Source of the DNA: Pristionchus mayeri
Taxonomy: Eukaryota > Nematoda > Chromadorea > Rhabditida > Neodiplogasteridae
Length of the DNA stretch: 64,000 nt
Direction: 5' to 3'
Assembly: GCA_036245805.1 (NCBI GenBank)
Contig: BTRK01000006.1
Coordinates: 33,174,901 to 33,238,900 of the forward strand
The translations under genes were made by a program, and so were the position numbers. Positions 26,036-37,219 of this stretch are shown one piece after another (within the stretch, counting starts at the first letter, position 1; every line of letters starts with the position of its first letter). The notes below the pieces were generated by a model. The model was given only the letters and a program-made list of their open reading frames with translations, had not been told where the DNA came from and searched no databases.

Positions 26036-29000
26036 ATGCGAGAGTTCAAGGTGAGTCGCCTCTCTCCTTTCTGCACACTATTTTCCTATCAGAGCGAGTC
26101 TCGGGGATATTAAATGAGCTTAGACGGGAATTGTCCTAATAGGGGTAATGATGTGTGCGCATCTCTCGAGATCTCATTTGTACTGCCGTTATCTCCCTTG
26201 GGAGGAAGGCCGCTGCTACTACTGACTCAACCTATTGAATTCCGTCTTTCTCTTTCTTCCCAGTTGCTTCTTTCATCGCTTCTCGTAGCGTTTTCCAATG
26301 TTTTATGATGGTCTGGCGTAATTTAAAGGTGGATATTTCTGTATTTTTGGCTGAGAATTTCGTTGGTGAAGCAGTGAGCTGCAGTTATGCAGGTAGGTTA
26401 GTTCATGAGAGAGTAATTAAATTGACAGAATAGTAGGAGTGTGTACGAGCTAATCTGTTTTCAGCATAAGACAACCTAGCTTTGAAATGACAAAAAAATG
26501 TTTGCCTAATCAGTTGATTTGTTGATTAATTAGACGGGATAAGACGGAAATTGAAGTATTTGGTATTTGGCAGGGAGTGAAAGACGAAGTGTCGTTCAGG
26601 TGGTAGTTCTCGGCAGTGGCGGGGTGGGCAAGTCGGCGCTCACTGTGCAGTTCGTGTCGAATCAATTCATAGAGAAGTACGACCCCACTATCGAGGACTT
26701 CTACAGGAAGGAGATCGAGGTGAGCTACTAATCGAGAAATATTGGCTGACTATATATGAACATTAAGAATTGTATTGCAATTGCGAGTAGGTTGTTTGTT
26801 TTTATAAAATATAGAGATCTGATTCATAATGCGGGATTCTCGAATAACAAATCGCAATCCTCGCATAAACATGGTGCAACCAACTAGTTATCCGGATTTT
26901 TTTCGAGATGGTTGTCGCACCGATGCTACGGATTCATTTGCGATAGTAGGCGATATGTCCGTGATGTTATCGTAACGATATATTACCTCTTTCTTACATC
27001 GTCGTGATTCTCTTTCTCATTTGTTTCTCTAACCTCTCATCGTTTCCCTCATTCCTTCCTCCCATCATCGCTCCGCCGATCCGCGTTAATGACTGTACTG
27101 AGGGAAGAAGGCAGCTGCGAGTGTAAGACAACGCAGATCTCAGAAAGAGAACCAGGGGTCAGGGATATGTCCATCCATTGTTTATTCCCGCTAAATCGCA
27201 CCTCATTTACATTGATGTCTCTGGAGATTGTCCCCTCTCTCTGTCCACCCCCCTCTAAACCACTAATCTCTTTCTCTCGTGCGTCCTCATAATCTTTCCC
27301 TCCATAGTTCACACCCTTTGTCCTCAAAGGGAGCGGGTGAGGGAAGAGGGGGGGGGGGGGGTATCTAACCCCCTCTAGGCTTCTCCCAAGTAGTTGCGTT
27401 TCTTCTCTCTCTCTCAGAAACGAATAACTCACGCATTGACTCATTCCCTCTTCTCCTTAGTGGGGGGATGAGACATCTACTTCTGTAGGAAGAAGTTACG
27501 TAGTCTCATAGCTCATCGTTTGCTCATCGTACGTGCGAGTATCAGGTGGTATAGCGTGTGTTCTTCCAAGTGACGGCCCCTCTTCCACCCTATTCTCTCA
27601 ACTTCCTCTATCGTGGACACACAATGTTAACACGATCTGGTATTGTTCACAATGGCATGAGCCCCGTCAATCGGAGAGGTTGTTGGAGGGGAGAAGCGAG
27701 TGGTGTGAGAAAAAGTGGAGCAGGGGAAAGATGAGATGGGAAGAACAAACTAAGAGAATGCGATTAGGGAACGGAGCGCACCCTTTAGGGGAGGATTCGA
27801 ATGGATGAAATGGTCAAGAAAATATTCGAATACGGAAACTATAAGACATTTTAATGGTGAGAAAAGACTCGACAAAATAAATATAAAATAGATAATGTCA
27901 GTTCGATTAACAATAACGACTTTCTGTTTATTTGAAATAATAATCTTGAAACATTCAATTTCGAATAGGGAAAGTGCGCTCAATTTTCTACCACAGTTAA
28001 TTGTCTCAGTCTCAAGTCTTCTGTATATGGACCATATTTATATTAATTTATTTTATTGATTCATTTTTAAATCATAGCTAAGATAAAAAATAAAATTACA
28101 TTAACGATATTGAAAAGAGCTGTTCCCGTTTTCCCAACAAAAATCTCGTTTTGATTTATAATAGTATAAAATTATTCATTCTGATGCAAAATTGTTCTCT
28201 CGGATGGATCGATAAATTGTGAGGTGGATGACCAGCCCTGCGTCTTGGAGATCCTCGATACAGCGGGCACGGAACAGTTTGCTTCCATGAGAGATCTATA
28301 CATCAAGAATGGACAGGTATCCACTCGGAATGAATCGGGAATGTGAAAGCTGTTAGCCTTTGATAGCTATTGAAGGATGTTAGACCATGCCACCCTTCCC
28401 TCTCAGCTATCGATTGAGTATGAAATAAATTATCGATTTTCAAATATGTAAAATATTGTAAGCATTTGTATATGTACAAGACGATCGAGCTGCCCCTTTT
28501 TTATTTAATGGGAAGATGTGTAAATAAGGTGCATTGTTGGAATCTCCTCGCAGGGTTTTGTCGTAGTCTACTCGATCACTTCCCAGCAGACATTCCACGA
28601 TATTCGCACGATGAGAGACCAGATCATCAGAGTCAAGGTTAGTTTCCCCTCTCCTTCTTCAATGATCGTATCATTTCCGTGTTTTATTCAGAGAATCGAG
28701 GCATATAGTTCTTAGTGACACGAATAAAAAATATTCGTTTAGGGTACCGAGCAGGTCCCAATTCTGCTAGTTGGAAACAAATGCGACCTTGGCCATCAGA
28801 GACAGGTATTTATTTTATAGTATTTGTGGTGTTGTAAATATTCTTATTTTTTCGGTGCCTTTTTCTTTTTCTCTGGCCTAAATTGGATGGTTTGCCTTTG
28901 TTTAGTATTTCTTGTTCTCATTAATTCTTCTCTTGATATGGTTGGTCAGAAACTGGAGAAGCTCCTCATTTTTCGTCATAATGATACACAAGCACATCGT

Positions 29001-31031
29001 GAGAGACGGTGGAGTAGGTGTATTATGCACCACTTTAGAAAGAACCCGATACAATTTGGGTGAAGAGCGGTTATTCCAATTTGATCGTTTGTGAGGTTCA
29101 GGTGTAAAACGTACAATGTGGGACCAAACTATTTCGATACTCCAATTTAATTATATTAATGTTACCGGACGAGGACGAAACCCTGATCTCGTCGCGTGTA
29201 CGAGAGAGTATGCAAAAGTGAGAGAGCGCGGGATTACGCTGATCATTTCCGGCTTTCCCTTGAGGCTATGATTTTTAGCATTTTTTGTATATTCATTCTC
29301 AACTGATTCAGCCATCGGCTATTCGATGGAGAACAAAAAATAGGGGGTCAATTTTGTCCTCGTCCGGTAACTTTGATCACGTATATCAGGCATCTCACGA
29401 GAGAAGCGGGACAACTCTGGTACATTCAGAAAATCAATTTTGAGGTTTCCTCATTTCCGGGGGTAATCGATAGCCCTGAATCCGATTCCGAGTTGGCTGA
29501 TGGCCTATGACGAGTCGCAGCTGCAGCAGCCTGCTGCAAAGATTCGAGACTCGCACTTTCGCTTCTTTGGAAATGGTCTTAAAGTACTTCAGTTAACATG
29601 AAATTTGGAGAGTAGGCATCAATTATGACCTCCTATGAATTCCCGGAGTGATTTCAAGGTAGGTCAAATATGGATGCCTGAGCAGTTTTTGTTGAATAAC
29701 TTTTTTAGTTCGAAACAGAGACAGACCAAATTTTTGCATCGTTTAGAGAATTCAATTCTGCATCGTCATGATTTTTTTCAGATTTTTACCATTTGGTAAA
29801 AGATGTTTTACATGCGGAAAACTGCGAAATTGCGCGTTCTGCGCACGTAGGCGATGGGTGTGAAGGTCGTAAGGAGATAGGCTTCAACTTCAAAGGTCGT
29901 GGGTTCGACTCCTCCAGTAAGCAAATGTGTTTTGCTATCTTCTTAAAGTATTTAACATAGTTCTTATACATTTTTATTGTGTTGACTCGTTTGCTTCTGT
30001 TCATTTTCCACGATTTCTCAAACCAGATGCATATTGCCTCTTCTCAAGTACATGCAAACACTTGCAATGATGAAATCACCTTTTCAAATAAGTAAAACAT
30101 ATTTGCCGTCCAGAGGAGTCGAACCCACGACCTTTGAAGCTGAAGCCTATCTCCTTACGACCTTCACACCCATCGCCTACGTGCGCAGAACGCGCAATTT
30201 CGCAGTTTTCCGCTTGTAAAACATCTTTTACCAAATGGTAAAAATCTGAAAAAAATCATGTCGATGCAGAATTGAATTCTCTAAACGATGCAAAAATTTG
30301 GTCTGTCTCTGTTTCGAACTAAAAAAGTTATTCAACAAAAACTGCTCAGGCATCCATATTTGACCTACCTTGAAATCACTCCGGGAATTTATAGGAGGTC
30401 ATAATTGATGCCTACTCTCCAAATTTCATGTTAATTGAAGTACTTTAAGACCATTTCCAAAGAAGCGAAAGTGCGAGTCTCGAATCTTTGCAGCAAGCTG
30501 CTGCAGCTGCAACTCGTCATAGGCCATCAGCCAACTCGGAATCGGATTCAGGGCTATCGATTACCCCCGGAAATGATTAAACCTCAAATTCGACTTTTTA
30601 CATTGTACCAGCATACGCCCGATTTGTCCTGATTCTCTCGTGAGAGGCCTGATATGTTTCGTGCTTTCGAATCTAAAGTATGTCACACTTCAATTTCTCA
30701 GGACATCACTGTAGTAAATGTATGGCCTAGTATTCGATGTTGATCTCTGATCTCAGGTGCGTACCGAGGAGGGAATCGCTCTGGCTGAGTACTGGCAATG
30801 CCCCTTCACCGAGTGCTCCGCCAAGAATTCCCACAACGTCAACGTCGTTTTTGCGGAGATCGTGAGAGAGATGAACTACATTCAGGTAAAGTTAGAGGGG
30901 GATGGGTGAAGGGGGGTCATGGGGGAGAAGGCTCGGGTTTTCTCGGTCTGATTTCTTCCCCCTTATCCATTGCAATGCATCCATCTCAGAATAAGGCGAA
31001 GAACGAGAAGGGATGCTGCAGCATCATGTGA
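26036..31031 (+). CDS. rap-2: Rap2 small GTPase
   Basis: Ras-family GTPase acting as a membrane-anchored switch. Seven exons: 26036-26050, 26600-26719, 28224-28316, 28554-28637, 28743-28805, 30757-30885, 30990-31031. The total is 546 nt (181 residues) and all phases are consistent. Motifs in order: P-loop GSGGVGKSA after MREFKVVVL, effector loop YDPTIEDFY, switch [15 protein letters not shown] (NKxD), ECSAK (SAK), and a C-terminal CaaX box CSIM for lipidation. Phe in DTAGTEQF at the position that is Thr in classical Ras fits the Rap group, and [12 protein letters not shown] fits Rap2. The exon at 28224 follows an unusual GTGAG acceptor. Intron 5 carries two DNA-element insertions. The first exon encodes only MREFK, so its assignment rests on phase and homology. 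Confidence 0.95.
29161..29371. mobile_element. Small MITE (211 bp) in a rap-2 intron
   Basis: 20-bp terminal inverted repeats beginning GTTACCGGACGAGGAC and ending GTCCTCGTCCGGTAAC match at 19 of 20 positions. No coding capacity. A target duplication is not obvious. Confidence 0.8.
29383..30655. repeat. Long foldback element with internal tRNA-like boxes
   Basis: Arms of about 600 bp (29383 to about 29990, and about 30060-30655) are inverted copies with few differences. The outer ends share ATATCAGGC.TCTCACGAGAG. Each arm holds GGTTCGACTCC, an exact match to the RNA polymerase III B box (29902-29912 plus strand; 30115-30125 minus strand). A weaker A-box-like stretch lies about 50 nt earlier. 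It lies in rap-2 intron 5. Confidence 0.88.
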
Positions 31032-31931
31032 AGAAGGTACAGGTTATCCATCCCGGAGGTCTACTCCATTTCCGCGGTCCCGATCCGCCCCTCTTCTCAC
31101 TCTTACTTACTAGGCCGACTTACCTCCACTGCACCTGCTCCAATTCACTTGTAAGATGTGATATTTATTGACAATAGTTTATTGTACATACCCTTCATCT
31201 TCTCGAACCAGTGCCAATTCGTCTCTAGCAAATCCTCTCGAACTGTAGTCATTTCCCGGTTTAACCAACCTTTGATCGACATTAAATCTGGCCTCTTTCC
31301 TTTCCATGTTTCCACTCCTTCCCTACTTTCTTATCTATTCCTCCCATCGGGTAGTTCCACATTGAAAGTGCTGCTTCCTCCAACCCATTTCGAATACATT
31401 TGCATGCTGAAAATGCCGCTCGATTGCTCCACAATTCACCCATGTATCAATTCTGATTTCACTTGAAGCACTACCATTTAATAATCGTATGTTGTATTAT
31501 TGAAGTGCCTACATCGATTGTTTTAATATGCGATATTCAGAAGTATATCTACTAGATGAAGGAATATGAACATTGTGCGATTCATTACTCATTTTAGAGA
31601 TTTCCGCTTTCCTTACGGTCATCCCAGACAATTGTTTTCCCATGTCCTTCGAGCCAATAAAATATTTCTCAAGATGTTTTTCTCATGTGAAGATACAATG
31701 GTTGAGAAGTCCGGAAGTTGAATATTTGTGTGCCTTTGATCTTGGGTTTGTTGAACGTGATCTATGTACAGGAAGGACCCCAATAATGGCTGCTGCTGCT
31801 GAGGTGAAGGTTTAGTAGTGTTTTATTTTTCTGCTATCACATAATTCAATGACTCGTATAGTAAAATATTGGGCATAGCTTGTTCAATCATGGCAGAAGA
31901 GCATAGATGCTTCTCTACATCCTCCTCACTA

Positions 31932-34900
31932 ATGGCCTCTTCTCAGCTCCGTCTGGATCTCTCTGAAGTGAAGGATCTGCTGAAGAAGGCGAACCGTCCC
32001 TCAGTGAAGGCACTCATGCAGAAGGAAGCAGACAGACTACAGGCACTACTGGACAAAGTACGCTTGCCGTCATTGTTTTAGTTTTAATTTAACGAGATAA
32101 ACAATGTAAACAATGTATTATTCATATTAATTCGCAGTCCCTGGTTGGTGGAAAAGTTGTGGAACAGTTGTTCTCGACTCCATCCTTGAATGTGAAAAAA
32201 CTGTTTTCGAATATAATTATACAAACATGCGTTTTAGTATTCCCACCGCACTATGGGATTATCGAATTATTAATTATGGATGGATTAACTCTAGATGGAG
32301 TCTGCTAGTGTGGCTGCTGAGATCCCTCCCTCAAAACCGGTCTCTTCTGGCAAGTCATCTGTCCTCCCGACCATCAAGATCTCCAACTACGGTACGAATC
32401 ACTTTGGAATGTTAATTTGCTTTACTTTTTTTCCCGAATCAATGGCAATATTTCGTTTTACATTTTGTGAACAGAAGTGATCCAAGAATATTCTTTTGTA
32501 TGCCAATGTATAATTGTCAACTATCAAATCAGTGGCATTTTTTTTAAGTCCGCGCTTAGTGTAATTCTTCGATTAGATGTTAATATTTGACGAATGGTAG
32601 GAAGTCGATTAACGATGTACAAGTCTGAATGTTTTTGCTGCAGGCTGGGACGAGTCAGACAAATTCGTGAAGTTGTACATCACTCTCAATGGGGCGGAGA
32701 AGGCGAAGAAGGAGGAGATCGGATGCGAGTTCACTCCCACGTGAGTAGAACAACCATTCGAAGTTGTTTAGAAAACATCCCAAATATACTTACAAACATA
32801 AAGCTGATGGGGGCATAGCTCAGCCGGTAGTGTGTCTGGCTGAGCGACGCAGGGTCCTCCCGTCCGCTCGAATCCCATCCGCAACAAGACCACCCCAACA
32901 GGCCTACCAAGCCTGGTCCAATTGGTACTGGTACTAAAACCAGGAGTAAAGGGGCGGCGTCGCCGGCTGGCAACTGAGTGACAACTTATGCCGCTATATG
33001 CTATGGATGCGTACACACCGATCAAAAGACACCCGCGCATGTTCCGCGCGTTGAAAAATACGCTGAAGACGGAACTACCTTTACCTTTACCTTTACCTTT
33101 TATCAGGTTGATGCAAAAGTTTCTTTCTTTTTTTCTTTTTCAAATTTCTGCCGGCGTGCGTAGGCGTTCACGATTTTCTAAAAACTATATGTTATGGCTG
33201 TGATAGTAGATTGCTTTCGTGTGTTTGCTTTCAATTTACGTATCGCATAAAGATGCTGGTAAATTTTCGAAACGAAACATAGGAAAACTGCATTTTTTAA
33301 CGTTTTTGTTTGGGTCCTGATTTTCTTATAATCGTGATGTACTTGATCTGCTAATTAAAACAGCGCTAGGACAAGAGTTGATTCTTCAGATGAACACAAT
33401 AAATCCGCATTCGAATGTGCGTCGGAAACAACGGACTTTAAAAAGTGTTCCAGCGTCTCAAAATCATAGTTTTAAAAAAATCAGCTCATGAACCGCTGGG
33501 CGAATCCTTACCTAATTATGCATGCATGCTTACACAGTAAGGTACTTCAGAATAAATCGCAATTTATCCCTCTTCATCTTCGCGCAAGAATACAGTGATC
33601 ATTAATTGAAATTCCAAAATTTTGAAACAGTCTTTTTCTGTATTTGGGCCAATGTTTCAAAAATGATGTTCGTTGCAGAATACTCTTGTCGTGTTATACT
33701 ACATACCGAAACATAGTACTCCACAATAACGTGTCAAATTTAGCCCCAGCACTTTCCTCCTCGGAGCTTCGGGCGATTGAAAAGTCGGTATTATAGATCT
33801 GTTTCGATTACTTCCCAATTAAGCTGTCCTATTCACGCCGATCAAATCGTATCAACATAGTGCCCGTTATAGAGTAGACTAATGCCGGTATCAACAGCGA
33901 AAAGTCATTAGTTGATTTGTCAAATGGAAAGAACTGGGGAAGCTAAAATGTTCCTTTCAGAAAAAAGAAAGAAACTTTTGCATCAACCTAATATAAAGCT
34001 GATAACGAAAAGGAAGAATAATTCCTCATGCGTTCTGTTTGAATTCTGGTTATCTCATTTTAGAACCTTCCCGGATTCTTACCAACCTTACATCTCAAAA
34101 TATCGGGATGGGAACAAGATACATGACAAGGGAGACGCAAAAGTGGGCCGCTCAATCCCGTAATTTCATGGTTGGCATTCGAACTTTACCATAATGGGGA
34201 GCCTAATGCGTATCTAAGTTGATTGGATATAGGTTTCCTAAGGGTGAAAAATCGAGTCCGAAAAATATCGAGATTTCAGATGAAATTTTCGCTCGCGCAG
34301 CTAAGGGATCCATACGATTCTTGAAGACAACCCCCATCTCTCCACCTAGCTAAGTGGTTAAAGCTCGAGTTGTTTTGCCGAAAGTCAGGGGTTCGATCCC
34401 CGAAGATAACAGAATTTTTTTGCTCATTTTGCAAATCTCTCGCAGTATTCTCCCTTGGGTTTGTTTATCCTTGGGTTTGTTTATCTTGTCTTATTTTAGC
34501 TCAATTTTACTCAGTCATTTAGTGTAGCAATACACCACGGGCACGGCACGGCCTCATGTGGAGTATTGCAGCACTAAATAACTGTGTAAAAGTTAGCAAA
34601 AATATGACAATAATAGGATAAACAAACCCAAGGGAGAATACTGCGAGAGATTTGCAAAATGAGCAAAACATTCTGCTATCTCCGGGGATCGAACCCCTGA
34701 CTGTCGGCAAAACAACTCCAGCTTTAACCACTTAGCTAGATGGAAGGATTGAGATGTGTCTTCAAGAATCGTATGGATCCCTTAGCTGCGCGAGCGAAAA
34801 TTTCATCTGAAATTTCGATATTTTTCGGACTCGATTTTTCGCCCTTAGGAAACCTATATCCAATCTACTTAGATACGCATTAGGCTCCCCATTATGGTAA

Positions 34901-36177
34901 AGTTCGAATGTCAACCATGAAATTACGGGATTGAGCGGCCAACTTTTGCGTCTCCCTTGTGAATGATGCAAAATGAAACTACTCGTGACAGAGAATATAT
35001 TATGCCTGATTTCATGTTTATAATTGGTGTCTAAATGGCGGAATGCAGTTCGTTCTCTCTGTGGGCGATCGTTGAGGGGAAGAGACACGAGATGGCCATG
35101 AAGGACCTCACGAGGGAGATCAACGTCGAGGCTTCCTCTTGCAAGGTACGAGAGGAGAGAGAGCAGCAGATGTCCATGGAGGAGGATTGTAATCTATCAT
35201 CCATTTCAGCAAAAGACTGACATGCTCGTGTTGATGTGCAGGAAGAAGGAAGAGGGAAAGAAGTGGGAGTATCTCACGAAGACGGAGAAGATGGCCAAGG
35301 AGAAGAAGTAAGGAGGGAGGGATAGGGGAAGGAAGAGTACAGGGGAAGGGAGTAGGGGGAGGGTGAAGGATGTGACTTAATTGAGTGTTTCTCATTGTAC
35401 TTCATGTGGCACTAGGTCGGATGATCACCGTCGGATGGTAGCCTACTGGATGATAACCAAAAAATGGACCCTACTGTAGAACTTTCACAGTAGGCTCCCA
35501 AAGTGTCAACAATGATTGTATGAAAGTTATACAGCAGGCTTCATTTTTTGGTTATCATCCAGTAGGTTACCATCTGACGGTAATCATCCGACCTAGTGCC
35601 CTTCGTGTAAGGTTACAACGTATTAACAAGAGGGGATGATTGATGATCGTAAGAATTGAACTGGAGAGGTAAATGGATTGCAGTGCTCCGAAGTTGGACA
35701 CGGGAGATGAGTCGAAGGACCCCCAGGAGTCACTCATGGGACTGATGAAGCAGGTGAACGGGTCATTTAGGGTTCATGGGATGGAAGAAGATAAGTTGGA
35801 AATTTATTTGCAATCGAGTTATCCAATAAAAAGAAGCAGAGGCGTGATTCACAGAAAACTGTTTGCCCTGCAATGGAATGGGACTGGTAGAAAGAGGGGT
35901 TGCCAACAAAACGCTGTAGTAGTGCTTTTTAACGTTACGGTTGCACCTTTAGAATAGTTAATTCATGCCTCACGACTCGAAAAATTATCTTTATTGACAA
36001 GCAAAAATGCTGTGGTCAATGTTAGTTATCTGATGCATCGTCCTCACCCTCTCTCTCTCTCTCCAGATGTACGACGACGGTGACGACGAGATGAAGAGAA
36101 CGATTAGGAAGGCGTGGCACGAGAGTCAGAGTAAGAAGGGAGGAATGGGAATGGAGGGACTGGATATGGGCATGTAG
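31932..36177 (+). CDS. CACYBP: Calcyclin-binding protein / Siah-1-interacting protein
   Basis: Adaptor linking Siah-type E3 ubiquitin ligase complexes to substrates, acting in cytoplasm and nucleus. Seven exons: 31932-32057, 32295-32391, 32644-32740, 35049-35145, 35210-35307, 35684-35753, 36067-36177. The total is 696 nt (231 residues; human about 228) and all phases join. The N-terminal helical region starts MASSQLRLDLSEVKDLLKKA. The CS domain begins IKISNYGWDESDKFVKLYI and continues SFSLWAIVEGKRHEMAM. The SGS region holds KTDMLVLMCRKKEEGKKWEY, DPQESLMGLMKQMYDDGDDE and KRTIRKAWHES. The intron between exons 3 and 4 (2.3 kb) is almost entirely transposable elements. An alternative first ATG near 31785 (MAAAAEVK followed by GT) could be an upstream start but is not needed. 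Confidence 0.95.
32809..33102 (+). mobile_element. tRNA-derived SINE with (ACCTTT)n tail
   Basis: The 5' end reads GGGGGCATAGCTCAGCCGGT, which is tRNA-like with an A-box-type TAGCTCAGCCGG. A B-box-like CGCTCGAATCCC follows about 45 nt later. After a non-tRNA body it ends in tandem ACCTTT units (33076-33100). An 11-bp target duplication ATAAAGCTGAT lies at 32798-32808 and again at 33993-34003, beyond the element that later inserted at the tail. Confidence 0.9.
33103..33991 (-). mobile_element. Mariner-type nonautonomous element (889 bp) nested at SINE end
   Basis: The ends are TCAGGTTGATGCAAAAG and CTTTTGCATCAACCTAA with TA duplications at 33101-33102 and 33992-33993. Its interior resembles the 16553-17445 element in reverse orientation; both have GAAAGAAACTT next to the terminus and a shared short frame EKRKKLLHQPN. 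No transposase was seen. Confidence 0.88.
34126..34960. repeat. Foldback element with tRNA-like A and B boxes
   Basis: Nearly uninterrupted palindrome of 835 bp with its centre close to 34545; the arms share, for example, ACAAGGGAGACGCAAAAG and GGATCCATACGATTCTTGAAG. Each arm contains TAGCTAAGTGG (A box, 34347-34357) and GGTTCGATCCC (B box, 34390-34400), or their mirror near 34690-34740. The left arm also has a 16-bp tandem repeat of TTGGGTTTGTTTATCC. It lies in the CacyBP intron, downstream of the SINE/mariner pair. Confidence 0.88.
35408..35600. mobile_element. Small foldback MITE (193 bp)
   Basis: Inverted arms of about 60 bp, beginning GGCACTAGGTCGGATGAT and ending ATCATCCGACCTAGTGCC, around a 70-bp centre. 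It lies in CacyBP intron 5. Confidence 0.85.
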
Positions 36178-37219
36178 ACGAGAACCACTCATTCCTTCAA
36201 TATTCTCTCCCTTTAACTATTCCATCTTCCCGATACTCAATCTGTTCATGTTCTGGTTGTTGAATCTTTTGTTGTCCAGTGAAGCAAGTTTATTTTTTTT
36301 GTGTGTGACAAGATCATTGGAAATTGGAAGAAGAAGCATTATCTAATTCTTCTAAAGCAATTGATAATTCTAGATAGACTATTCAAATATTTCGAATTAT
36401 TCGATTACGCCTTTTTCTAAAAGTGAGGGTTTATGTGCATAGATTCTAAAATTCTTACACTGGTTATTTCGGGTTGTGTTGGGCGGATGAAAATTTTTGA
36501 TAGCGTGTAGACTTTACTTTGTAAAATCTATTCCAAAAATATATTACCTCATCTTCTCATCGGCTAAAAATCTTACCATGCTGCCTGTACGAAGCATAGC
36601 AGCACATCTCGTTTTGCCTTAATTATTCAGATTTTTTCTTCAATTCTTCTATTTGACTAATGTCAAATATTGTTCTCCGTTGAGTTAGAATATCTTTATT
36701 ACCAAGCGTTCGCGACATCTTCACAACGGTACCTTGCATGCGAATTGTGTGAGTTGTCTGTGATTAGAAGGGTACGGAACGAATTGAGGGTCGAGTTTAG
36801 AATGGTACTAATAGAATGAAGACAACCATGGAAAGGTGATAAACAAATATTCACGGAAATGTAGTGTGTTATCAGAAAGGAGAGGGGCATTTCGAGTTAA
36901 TCCCCAATAAAACGGGTGAGTGGTCCATAGAGATCAGAGATGGGAAGATAGTGTTCGAGTTATTAGGGGGAAATACAGTAGGAGTGAGTCGAGGGAGGAA
37001 GGGGTTACGGTAATCACCTGGTGCGAAGGAGACAAAGCTGCATAATCAATCAATACAATCGGGCTCAAGCGTGTTTAAAACATTGCTTCTACATGAACAG
37101 TAGAATAGTTACGGTGGCATGTACAGTAATCTCATGGTGTACAAACAGTAGAATCGTGAGATTGGAATGGTGTGACTAGAGTACTGTAGTCTTGGTGAAG
37201 GATGGGAAACGTCATCGGC

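Noticed and set aside
29840..29915. Possible functional tRNA gene
   Set aside because: Only the B box is exact. The cloverleaf is not convincing and the sequence is mirrored in the other arm.
31785..31810. Alternative first exon (MAAAAEVK then GT)
   Set aside because: The CacyBP start at 31932 already gives the expected N-terminus, and I see no reason to require the extra exon.
34338..34412. Possible functional tRNA gene
   Set aside because: A and B boxes are good, but the 3' acceptor strand does not pair with the 5' end and a mirrored copy exists. It is better explained as a tRNA-like part of a foldback element.
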